Positions 11,501 through 20,052 of a stretch of DNA of 64,000 bases are shown here, one piece after another. The DNA lies in the NCBI RefSeq assembly GCF_012489685.1, contig NC_080043.1, forward strand, positions 10,170,501-10,234,500. The letters are read 5' to 3'. Each line of letters starts with the position of its first letter. Position 1 is the stretch's first letter. The notes under the pieces were generated by a model that was not told the origin of the DNA, ran no database searches, and saw nothing but the letters and a program-made list of their open reading frames with translations. This stretch comes from Lotus japonicus (taxonomy: Eukaryota > Streptophyta > Magnoliopsida > Fabales > Fabaceae). The position numbers and the translations under genes were made by a program.

Positions 11501-12159
11501 AACTGTGAACATGCTGGCCAAAAATGAAGCCATCCCTGAGAAACCAAAAATCTGTCAATCCGACTTTGCGCCTGACCATTCGGCCTAACCCACGTAAACC
11601 GACGACCAGATAATGGGATATCCAACAATTCCATATCAGCAATGAAATTATTGAACTCAGCAATCTCCCTACCTTGAGACACCGATCCCTGCGAAACACC
11701 CCTCCGCTCCTCCACACACCTCACTGCATTAAAATCACCAACCACACACCAAGAATCAATTGCAACAGCTCCCTTCCAATTAACAAGACTCGCCCAAAGC
11801 TCCCTCTTTTCATGAAAGCTACAAGGCGAATAAACATTCACAATTACACAGCTAATGCCCTCCGAACTCCAACCCCCCACCAAACTGAGAAAGCCAGGAT
11901 GAGAAACACAATCCTGTAAAGTAAACACTCCCCTCTTCCAAATACAAGCAAGCCCCCCAGCACTATTAGTAGCTGGCTGGAACTGCCACTCAAAATCAGA
12001 ATCACCCCAAAGTTGGGTACATAAGTTACTGTCAACAATCTCCAGTTTAGTTTCTTGAAGGCAAAGAAACTCAACCTGCTCCCTAACCACCAGCTCATGA
12101 ATCACCCTCCTCTTAGCCCTGTTTCCCAGGCCTCTGACATTAAAAGATATCATCTTCAT
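8525..12159 (-). pseudogene. LINE A ORF2: endonuclease-reverse transcriptase, broken
   Basis: The start at 12159 (MKMISFNVRGLGN..) opens an APE-type endonuclease with '..QETKLE', 'VGDFNAV' and 'SDHCPLLL' motifs. A frameshift near 11300-11312, in or beside a T run, moves the frame to the reverse transcriptase (to 9704), which shows 'FRPISLIGCMYK', 'FKVDFEKAYDSVRW', 'GLRQGDPLAPFLF' and the catalytic 'FADD' (codons about 10105-10116). A TAG at 9701-9703 and a TGA at 8933-8935 then interrupt the same frame. The remainder continues through the zinc-binding region ('SNVKAFVWRLLLNRVQTK..LLCPFCHLVDESTDHLFFSC') to 8525. No RNase H domain follows. The start overlaps the ORF1 stop in ATGA (12156-12159), which suggests coupled translation. 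Catalytic residues are retained, so the inactivation looks recent. Confidence 0.85.
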
Positions 12160-14336
12160 GACAACCCACCCCCCTGAATCCCTCTTGCAGCAGCAGTGAA
12201 CCCGGCATGGACCACCTTAGCATCACGCTGCTCCAATTGAACCAAACGGTTAACAATATCCTCCTCACTCCCCAAAACCGAAACACCCAATTCTTTCCCT
12301 TCCTTCCAAATGTTCTTGGCCTCAGACTCAACATCCTTCAACCACACAGACTTCAAACCCCCATTTACCACTCCATCAGAACTAGAGTTAGACAAAGAAT
12401 TGGAAATTTGTTGTCTAACCTTTTTCCGGGCCGCTGCACTCCGTATGAGCCAAGTGCTCTCAGACGATAAAGCACGCTGAACAATTCTGGGCAAGGACGC
12501 AGCATCATCAGCCCCGTCGCCGGGCAAGCCAGCGCCACCACCACCCTCCGCTTCTGGCCGCGAATGGATGTGGTCTGCATCTTTAGCATCACTGTCCTCG
12601 TGAACCAAAGGAGAAATATCCCCATTCGTTCTAGCTGGCACGGGGTTAACATTCACCTCCACCCCACCAGTAGTGTGGGACCCAGCATCAACAATGCCCT
12701 TAACATTACAAGCAGAGGCATTATCCGGAGTAAACAAAGCTGCATCATGGGTCACCTCCTTATGGGCCTTATCACCAATTTGACTTTGGTTGGGCTGGCC
12801 CAATCCCAAACTTCTAGCCTCATCCACTAAGCCAGCTGAATGTCCCACAATATCCTTCCCATTAATAATAGAAAGTAAGGCAGCACTGTTATTCCGTTTC
12901 AGAATTTGAAGTTTTCCTGGGCCCACACCATCATTTAATTTTGAAGTTGCACGTGTGCTAAAAGATCGCTCCGCACACTTTGCGGCTGGCTCCTTCAATT
13001 CAGAAACGGTTTCCACAAAATTCGCCACCGTTGACCTTTGTGGTTGCAAGTCCAAACGCACGCCGTTACCACCGTCCACCTCTGCCTCCGGCGGCTGCTC
13101 TGAGAAAATCGACCCCACCTCATCATAAGCCTCATTAGCAGACCATCCCTGATCGCTAGACTCCCCTCCCTCGGACGACACCACACTGGCTCCGGGAACC
13201 GGAGCTGCACCACCAGCATCCTCCATAATACGAACCGTGTAAACAACCCCATTCACGTTCAATTTCCAGGAATTAGCCACGAGCCCCAGAATTGTGGTTC
13301 GAATTTGCACCCGGGCAAAATCCAACCGCGATAGCGATACCGTTGCCTGATCAACCGCCACCAGCTTCCCCACCGGCAGAACCAGATGCTCAAGGCATTC
13401 TCTAGTCCACATATGAATTGGCAGACCAGAGCACTGGACCCATGCAAGCCTATGATCCAACGTCACATTCGGTGACCAAGTGTAAACAACCTGAAATACC
13501 TCCTCAATCCACTCCTTGGACTCAGCAAGAGCTTCCTCAAGATTGATATCCGCCGGGCCAGTCAAGAGCACCATATCATCACCCATGTACCGCACCTGAA
13601 TGGTATGGTAACCCTCTAAGATGAAAGCATCTTGTACCGAAGAAATCCACTTCGGATTCCTTAGGACTCCCACCAAGCTTCGCTGCAACCAATCCTCAGC
13701 AACAGGAACAGCTGGGCCACTCCAATTTTCAACCGGAATGCCTCGCAGAGCATTCCCCAAGGAACTACCAGTACCTTCCGAGACACCTTTCCCCGACACA
13801 ATTTGCGCATACGAACGCTGAGAACCAGTAGGATCCTTCACCCCAACAGCACCAACAGCACCACCAGTAGCATCCTTCACCCCAACCACACTACCTTTCC
13901 GCGAACGATCCTGTCTCAGCTTAGAGCCGTCAACAAAATGACCATTCCTCACTCCCTTGGAGAATCGAGGAACGTTCACATGGAGTTTTGTAGAACCAAT
14001 GATAATGGTGTCCAGTTCCCGTTCAAACCGCTTGGAATTCTGCACATGCAAGAAGCGTACAAACCCAAACCGCTTTCCTCTTCTATCCCGCTTGGGTGAG
14101 ATGAATACTGCCCAAACTTTCCCATACCTCTGAAACACCCCCCACATACTCTTTTCATCAAAGTTTTCAGGAAAATTTGTGAAAAAATAGGAAGTGATAT
14201 TGCCATTATCATAATACCTGCCACTAATAGCCACCCTACCCTGAGCAGAACGGATTGCACCACCATAACCTCCCCCTCTCGCTCCCCTATCTCTCCTTCG
14301 CTCTCGCTCTCGCCCCCTCTCTCTCATTTGGAACAT
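12156..14336 (-). CDS. LINE A ORF1: RNA-binding protein with RRM and DUF4283-like domains
   Basis: An open frame of 726 codons. The track start is at 14336, but the next ATG (14327, MRERGRERER..) is more likely because 14336 touches the target duplication. After an Arg/Glu-rich start, an RRM spans roughly residues 45-130, with RNP2-like 'SYFFTNFP' and RNP1-like 'KRFGFVRF'. A DUF4283-like region follows (about 215-350: 'WLQRSLVGVLRNPKW..', 'WVQCSGLPIHMWTRECLEHL'). The C-terminal half is low-complexity and polar. LINE ORF1 proteins coat the element RNA and act as chaperones in the ribonucleoprotein. No CCHC knuckle is visible, unlike LINE B ORF1. The end overlaps ORF2 by ATGA. Confidence 0.8.
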   Translation of the reverse strand: MFQMRERGRERERRRDRGARGGGYGGAIRSAQGRVAISGRYYDNGNITSYFFTNFPENFDEKSMWGVFQRYGKVWAVFISPKRDRRGKRFGFVRFLHVQNSKRFERELDTIIIGSTKLHVNVPRFSKGVRNGHFVDGSKLRQDRSRKGSVVGVKDATGGAVGAVGVKDPTGSQRSYAQIVSGKGVSEGTGSSLGNALRGIPVENWSGPAVPVAEDWLQRSLVGVLRNPKWISSVQDAFILEGYHTIQVRYMGDDMVLLTGPADINLEEALAESKEWIEEVFQVVYTWSPNVTLDHRLAWVQCSGLPIHMWTRECLEHLVLPVGKLVAVDQATVSLSRLDFARVQIRTTILGLVANSWKLNVNGVVYTVRIMEDAGGAAPVPGASVVSSEGGESSDQGWSANEAYDEVGSIFSEQPPEAEVDGGNGVRLDLQPQRSTVANFVETVSELKEPAAKCAERSFSTRATSKLNDGVGPGKLQILKRNNSAALLSIINGKDIVGHSAGLVDEARSLGLGQPNQSQIGDKAHKEVTHDAALFTPDNASACNVKGIVDAGSHTTGGVEVNVNPVPARTNGDISPLVHEDSDAKDADHIHSRPEAEGGGGAGLPGDGADDAASLPRIVQRALSSESTWLIRSAAARKKVRQQISNSLSNSSSDGVVNGGLKSVWLKDVESEAKNIWKEGKELGVSVLGSEEDIVNRLVQLEQRDAKVVHAGFTAAARGIQGGGLS

Positions 14337-14351
14337 TTAGATACCAAACAT
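14337..14351. repeat. LINE A target-site duplication, right copy
   Basis: An exact copy of TTAGATACCAAACAT at 8216-8230. It marks the 5' boundary of the minus-strand LINE. Confidence 0.88.
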
Positions 14352-14869
14352 TGATTGATTGTTCTATCTAATAACTCCCACGATAATGTTGTAACAACAA
14401 AACATTTATTGTATGATTTCAACTTTTAATGACCATTAATTAAAAAAGTCTATAGAAATTTCAATAAGTCAAATTAAGTTGAGGTGGAAAGTTTGTAAAT
14501 GACTCCATATTCATATTCAAATTTCAATTAAACAATCATAATAGTTAATTTTATACTTACCGTCAAAACCATATATTGTAGTATTCTTTAAACGTAAGAA
14601 TGATATCAATATCATAGCCAAAAATATATTAGTATATCAACATTAAAACATTTCATTTCACTCTCTTGGAATGAAATAATAATCACACAAAGGAAACATT
14701 GACCAATCACAACTTTTCAGCTTATCGATTCACCCATTTGTATGTACATTCTCATTTCTCACAATTTTAACCTACATTTTCACCGAAGAGCCTTATAAAA
14801 ACCCACTAAATAAAGAGCCATTGATATCGAATTGGAAGTTTAAACTTAATCTCATGTGTCATAGCAGCA
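14352..14869. other. Upstream region of the aspartic protease pseudogene
   Basis: AT-rich 5' flank with a TATA box at 14793-14800, about 70 bp before the ATG at 14870. No other gene is seen. LINE A inserted about 530 bp upstream of the start codon. Confidence 0.5.
14793..14800 (+). promoter_or_regulatory. TATA box of the aspartic protease locus
   Basis: TTATAAAA lies 70-77 bp upstream of the ATG at 14870, a normal distance for a plant Pol II promoter. Confidence 0.5.
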
Positions 14870-16148
14870 ATGATGCCTTATTCAGTTATTGCACTACGTT
14901 TGATTTGCCTCCATTGCTTCATCTCTATCGCTCAATCTCTAAACAGTGGCTTCATTGTGGAACTCATTCACCGTGACTCTTTAAAATCACCATTCTACAG
15001 TCCCTCTAAAACCCAATTTCAAAAATTTTCCAATGCTTTGTGTCGCTCCATCAATCGTGCTAAAGTCGTTGTCTCTACAAACACAGCTGAATCAGTTATA
15101 AGCCCAGATGGAGGTGAATATCTCATGAGTTATTCAGTTGGAACCCCATTGTTGATACTGGTAGTGGTATTATTTGGTTACAATGTAAACCTTGTGAATT
15201 TTGTTACAAACAAACCTCTACCATATTCGATCCAACAAAATCCAAAACATATAGAACCATTCCTTGCAATTCTTCTAATTGTAAATCTGTCCCTGAGACA
15301 TCTTGCTCTAATAATAATGTGCCAATTTGTAAATATACAATCAACTATAGTGATAGGTCAAGGTCACAAGGAGATCTTAGTGTGGAAACTCTCACTTTAT
15401 ACTCCACAAGTGGCTCACCTATCTCATTTCCAAAAACTGTAATTGGATGTGGACATAGAAACTCTGTGAATTTTAAGGGGCAAAACTCTGGCGTAGTTGG
15501 CCTTGGAGGTGGACCTTCGTCTCTTATAACTCAACTAGGTTCTTCAATTGGTGGAAAATTCTCCTATTGTTTGGTGCCAATATTTTCAAACTCTAACACT
15601 TCAAGCAAACTCAATTTTGGCGATGCGGCTATGGTTTTTGGAAGTGGGACTGTCTCAACTCCTATATTACAATATGATCAAGACATATTTTACTACCTAA
15701 CCTTGGAAGCATTTAGCGTGGGAAATAAAAGAATAAATTTTGGAATCTCTTCTTTGGGATCTACAGAAGATGCAAATATCTTATTGACTCGGGCACAACA
15801 CTAACTCTATTACCAGATTATCTTTACTCCAAGTTGGAATCAGCAGTGAAGGATGCGGTAAAACTAAAGCCAGTCGAAGATCCTACTCAACAATTGAGCC
15901 TTTGCTACAAAACAACATTAAGACAACTTCAAGCTCTCATAATCACAGCTCATTTCCGAGGTGCAGATGTCAAGTTGAATGCTCTAAACACTTTTGTTGA
16001 AGTTGATGATGGGGTTGTATGCTTCGCTTTTGCCTCAACTCAATCTAGCGTAATCTTTGGGAACTTAGCACAACAAAACTTTTTGGTTGGTTATGACCTC
16101 CAAAAAAAGGTGCTCTCCTTTAAGCCTACAGATTGTACCAAACACTGA
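14870..16148 (+). pseudogene. Nepenthesin/CDR1-type aspartic protease, frameshifted
   Basis: An intronless locus of normal length (about 425 codons if repaired). It begins with a signal peptide (MMPYSVIALRLICLHCFISIAQS), a prosegment 'FIVELIHRDSLKSPFY' and 'GGEYLMSYSVGTP', typical of CDR1-like secreted aspartic proteases. Right after 'VGTP' (about 15145) a small deletion shifts the frame, and the first active-site motif VDTGS (Asp codon 15154-15156) lies in the new frame. That frame runs through 'CKPCEFCY' and 'FSYCLVP' to about 15780, where one missing base shifts it again just before the second active site IDSGTT (Asp codon 15786-15788). The third frame runs to the stop at 16146-16148 ('IFGNLAQQNFLVGYDLQKK'). 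Both catalytic aspartates survive, so decay is recent, or these are assembly errors. Family members act in the apoplast in defence or development. Confidence 0.8.
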
Positions 16149-16449
16149 TGGGATGCGTTTGTCTAATTTAACCAAAATTACTTTGTGAATTAATAAATTT
16201 CTATGTCATTTGATTTCTTATTAGCATCATAGCTAATAATACCAATACATTTTTTGTCTTGGTGGAAAGGGGGCCAATCTCATACGATGTGGTCCTAGGT
16301 TCAATCTATAGAGAAATATTGTTGAAAAGGGTCAAACACACTTCGATGTTTGACTCTGTATCGTGAGAGATTATTACTTTCTCATTGGGAAAAAACTTAT
16401 ATATAAATACATTAATTAAAGATGTAGTTTTATGGTTTATTGCATCCAT
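16149..16449. other. Intergenic, possible SINE-like scrap
   Basis: This is the 3' flank of the protease locus. Around 16255-16330 a box A-like CTTGGTGGAAAGG and a box B-like GGTTCAATCTA are spaced as in a SINE, but no target duplication or clear tail was seen. Confidence 0.3.
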
Positions 16450-17441
16450 AATTCGAACAATAAATTCATGACGCCACTGAAGAGTTTCGGTTACGATTTG
16501 AATTGTCCGAAAATGACGTGCTGCCATTGTTCTGATTCCCCCCTTTCTTGGCATGGCTCGAATCAGAATTTGGTTTCTAAGATCCTTGCTCACGTGAGCT
16601 TGAACTTCCAACATCCTTCCTCTTGTCACTATTCCACTCCCCCTTATATTTCTTATGTTTATCATTTTTCCCATAATTCATTTTATCTCTCCACTGAGCA
16701 CTCAAAGCTTGCTCTGTTTTCCTATCAACCAATCTCTCCTTAAATCATTTTTCATGTGCCTCTAAGGAGCCTTGTAACTCATCAATCTTGAGAGTTTCAG
16801 TGTCCTTAGATTCCTCTATTGCTACTACTACATGATCAAATTTAGGAGGAGGAGTTCTGAGTACATCTTCTACAATCCCTTGATCTGGCATGTTCTCACC
16901 ATAACTCTTCATCTGATTGGTCAAGCTTTGAGTTCGAGTAAAGTAATATGGAATGGATTCTTGGTCCTCCATATGAAGCAATTCATATTGCATTCTCATT
17001 GTATGAAGCCGAACCTTCTTCACCCCTGAATGGCTTTTCTCCAGTATCTCCCATGCTTCTTTGGAAGATGTGGCAGCTGATCTCTTTTCGAAGTTCGCAA
17101 GATCAACACATTGATGAATCAAGAAGATCTCCTAGCAATCCTTCTTCTTTTCTTCTCGGTGTGCCGATTTCTGGGCTTTAGGGGAAGTTTCAGTGATTTC
17201 TTGAACCCCTGATTCATGGGAAGCGCGTTCGAACTCAACATCGCATTCTTGAGCTATAATTCCCTTTAATTCTCCCAAGTTTGTTGATTGTTGCCTTGAG
17301 TTCCATTGTTGGAACTCCTTGGACCGTTGCAGGCACCACCTTGCGCCGTTGCGGGCACCACCACAAGCTCTTGATCGTCTTGTTCTTGATACCATTGTTA
17401 GAACCAACAAGGTTCTTTTTTGATGAACACACACGCCACAC
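16450..17441 (-). pseudogene. Copia-type retrotransposon gag relic
   Basis: The minus-strand frame at 17122-16745 reads '..HQCVDLANFEKRSAATSSKEAWEILEKSHSGVKKVRLHTMRMQYELLHM' and 'SLTNQMKSYGENMPD', the UBN2/gag_polypeptide domain of plant copia elements. Downstream, an interrupted frame (to about 16450) holds the basic, Asn/Ser-rich segment before the zinc knuckle. Stops occur (for example near 16573), and upstream frames at 17132-17441 are scrambled. No LTRs, integrase or polymerase are attached. Confidence 0.65.
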
Positions 17442-18236
17442 AGACTCGAGAGAAAGAGAGAGAAAACGAGAGAAAAGTATCTTTGAGAGAGAAAAGAATA
17501 GTTTGTTATTAACAGCTCTAACTAATTTAGTTACAAGGTTTTAGACTACTAACAAGTCTAGTTAGCCAACTAATACATTGAGTTAATCACTCAACTACAC
17601 TGTGCTAACCGCACACAGGTAATAATTCTAGAGCTACAAAATGTTATATGAAATACAATGCATCAACATAAATTGTCACTTCTGACATCCAACGCAAAGA
17701 GGAATAACCTAGGAAGCCATAAGAGGAATCCTCTCCAAGATCTTAGAGCATCTCTGGCGAGCAACCCGACCTGCAACTGAGGTTTTTGATGAAATGGTTG
17801 AGCTTTTGGGTAAATGGACGCCACCGTCATATTTATGGTCATGAAAGTATGAAGATCCACTACCTTTTTTCTTCTCCGGCGACAGAGCCACCTTGGACCG
17901 CCGCGCACCATCATCTCCAGTGGGACTTTTGCCAGAAAATTCCCAGATTTGTGTTTCGCAAGTATTGTCCTCTTAAACTTGTTTCTGGACTTTGATCATT
18001 GATATTCTTAAGAAAAATAACACTTTTCTTGTTGTGAATCGTATCTTAGGTGTTTGAAGGAGTTCAAGCTTACAAGCCATGCTCTAATCTTCAAGGAGAA
18101 GATGATGAACTCAACTAAAACCCTATGTTTTGTGTCGTTATGTTGTTGTTATAGTTGTAATTTTGCTAGAAAAAATTAATAATAGATATTTGTGATGATT
18201 TTAATAATTGCCACTAAAAGATATTTTGCATTTTTG
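17442..18236. other. Intergenic, nothing assigned
   Basis: Contains a purine-rich stretch (17440-17500) that may be the leader of the gag relic. Open frames at 17663-17995 on both strands have no recognisable motif. I see no gene here. Confidence 0.4.
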
Positions 18237-18610
18237 AATCACGTGCTTACCACTATGTCAAAACCAATTAGTGTTAGTGAGGGCACAACGTTATTTCCTT
18301 ATAGTATAGCAGCCAGCGCCTTGTTTCGAAAACTGATCACACAGTAGGCAGGATGCTGGCCCACCTGGACTCAACAATCACCCAGCACCTGCCAGCCAAC
18401 CCAGCTGCACAACATGCCTTATGTGGGATTCGACCACGGGACCTGCTCAGATACCACTTTTTGGATCACGCGCTTACCACTACGGCAAGATCAATTTGTG
18501 TTAGTGAGGGCGCAACATTATTTCTTATAGCGTAGCAACCAACCCCCATTTCATACACCGATCACACAGTAGACAGAATACTGACCCACCTAGACCCAAC
18601 ACTAGTATCT
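18237..18610 (-). repeat. tRNA-like SINE with a duplicated ~140-bp segment
   Basis: Two diverged direct copies of about 140 bp begin near 18237 and 18465 (both ..ATCACG(T/C)GCTTACCACTA.. then GTGTTAGTGAGGGC). The bridge carries the complement of a tRNA-like promoter: on the minus strand GTAGTGGTAAGCGCGTG (box A-like) and GGTCGAATCCC (box B-like). The arrangement fits a SINE with an internal duplication or two overlapping insertions. Boundaries are approximate. Confidence 0.45.
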
Positions 18611-18655
18611 CGTTACATTTGTCATTTAAGCAACAAGTAAGTCCAACTAAACATT

Positions 18656-19458
18656 GTCCCCGATAGGGCTGCACATGGGTTGGGTTGGATGGATTTTCAG
18701 GCTAATCATGATCCGAACCGATCAAAACTGTTTGGGTTATGTTGGGTTAGATTTCGTGAATTTTCACCTACGAACCCGAATCAACCCAATCCGACAATCT
18801 TCAGGTTGGTTTGGATGGATTGATTGGATCGCTATATTAAAATAAAAATAAATCTAAAATATTGAAAAAATATTAAAAAACAAGTATTTCAAGTCTCTAA
18901 CATGCAATTACATCATAAATTCATAACTAGCGTTTACACACATCTATACAACAACACATAACTAAACTAGTACTTTAAGTCTTTAAATATAAAGAGTAAT
19001 TGCAAACAAATTAGTCTCAAAGTCTGCTTAAAATCACTCAAATAGTAGGACTTCAAGTATCCATAAATTACATTCCCTACTAGTAGGTTAGTAAAAATTA
19101 AAATTATTAAAAATATATACTAAATAATATATTATTATTATATGATTGGATTTCGGGTTGGGTTGAATAAATTATTATGAAATCCGATATCCGATCCAAA
19201 GATGATTGGATCGTAATAAAATCCATCCGGTATATCCGTTTGCCCAATCCAACCCGCATTTTTGTCATTGTATCGGATTGGGTTGGATGGATTCATTGGG
19301 TTGACCCGGCCCATATGCACCCCTAGTCTCCGAATGGTAGCTCAAGTGGTAAGAGCTAGAGACATAAGTGTTGAGAGAGATGAATGGTGAAAGTTCCCGG
19401 GTTCGAACCCAAAGCAGAGACTAATTTACTAACATTTCAAACCACTAATTTGTATAAA
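18656..19458 (+). mobile_element. SINE split by a nested hAT-like element
   Basis: The right piece (19326-19458) is a SINE of the same family as those at 4.84 and 56.03 kb: box A TAGCTCAAGTGGT, box B GGGTTCGAACCC, and a 3' end TTGTATAAAAAAAAA. Its 5' tip GTCCCCGA (18656-18663) has been separated from the body by the hAT-like insertion, which duplicated it as GTCTCCGA (19326-19333). The SINE at 4.84 kb has an uninterrupted GTCCCCGAG at the same place. A short AAACATT repeat at 18649-18655 and just after the A tail is a plausible target duplication. Confidence 0.62.
18664..19325. mobile_element. Non-autonomous hAT-like element nested in a SINE
   Basis: The left end TAGGGCTGCACATGGG and the complement of the right end TAGGGGTGCATATGGG are inverted repeats with two mismatches. 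They are flanked by 8-bp direct repeats GTCCCCGA and GTCTCCGA (one mismatch). The 662-bp interior is AT-rich with GGGTTGG-type subterminal repeats and no transposase. Its plan is the same as the 5473-5993 element, but the end sequences differ. Confidence 0.72.
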
Positions 19459-19534
19459 AAAAAAACATTAAGCAGCGGTCTTTAATGGTAAGAACCGGTG
19501 TAAGCAATTTGCGTTAAGACATTCTTAATTCATT

Positions 19535-19815
19535 GTGAGTCCATTTAGAGTTGCAACTTGCAACTGTCATCATTACATTCCAGATCTGGTAATGACTTTA
19601 ATTTTGGCTTCATCTACAAAATTTGAAATGAACAATAAAACGATAATAAAGCTTCATGGATAATCATCATCCATAAGGCATATTCCTCTTCAAACATTCG
19701 TCGATCTTCAAAGCTTCCCTTATACCTTTTTTAAACACCCCAAGTCCCAAAATAATGATTAACAATTTAATATCTAATGGCAACCCTATCTTCCAAAACG
19801 ACCCCATCTTTTTTT
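19535..19815 (+). repeat. Diverged duplicate of the DUF506 gene upstream region
   Basis: This stretch aligns by eye with 27885-28235, upstream of the DUF506 gene. Shared blocks in the same order include TCATTGTGA(G/C)TCCATTT, (A/T)GGATAATCATCAT, GGCATATTCCTCTTCAAA, CTTCCCTTAT, CCCAAAATAATGA, GGCAACCCTATC and CAAAACGACCCCA. No coding part follows; after about 180 bp the LINE B target site begins. It is a truncated promoter copy left by a local duplication. Confidence 0.68.
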
Positions 19816-19985
19816 CCTCTCATACTCCTTAATTTTTATCTTACTTTTTTTCCCCTTCCAATAGCTATAGTGCATTGTTTATATACGGGAAATATAGTCT
19901 TATAAAAATGAACATATTATATATCTTATATATAATGTAAATAAATTCATTCGCTTCTTTTGCAGAAACCATGTTCACATAATGT

Positions 19986-19998
19986 ATCTTTTCGATAG
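19986..19998. repeat. LINE B target-site duplication, left copy
   Basis: ATCTTTTCGATAG is repeated exactly at 26009-26021. Confidence 0.85.
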
Positions 19999-20052
19999 GA
20001 TTTCAAAAAAATTGATTAAAATGGGGGCAAAGCCCAGAGAACAAGAAACAAA

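Larger units (their letters stand above)
8231..14336 (-). mobile_element. LINE A: full-length L1-type non-LTR retrotransposon
   Basis: A 6.1-kb element on the minus strand with all the marks of target-primed reverse transcription: a poly(A) tail (T run 8231-8241), no LTRs, and a 15-bp perfect target duplication TTAGATACCAAACAT (8216-8230 and 14337-14351). It encodes ORF1 (12156-14336; RRM plus DUF4283-like) and ORF2 (8525-12159; endonuclease, reverse transcriptase, zinc-binding; no RNase H). About 290 bp of 3' untranslated sequence (8242-8524) precedes the tail. ORF1 is open, but ORF2 has one frameshift and two in-frame stops, so the copy cannot move unaided. The near-perfect target duplication suggests a fairly recent insertion. 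Confidence 0.9.

Noticed and set aside
10374..14099. Several plus-strand frames of 60-98 codons opposite LINE A
   Set aside because: They are antisense shadows of ORF1 and ORF2, without motifs.
19326..19458. Possible tRNA gene (box A and box B present)
   Set aside because: No cloverleaf can be formed, an A tail follows, and the copies at 4.84 and 56.03 kb show it is a SINE family.
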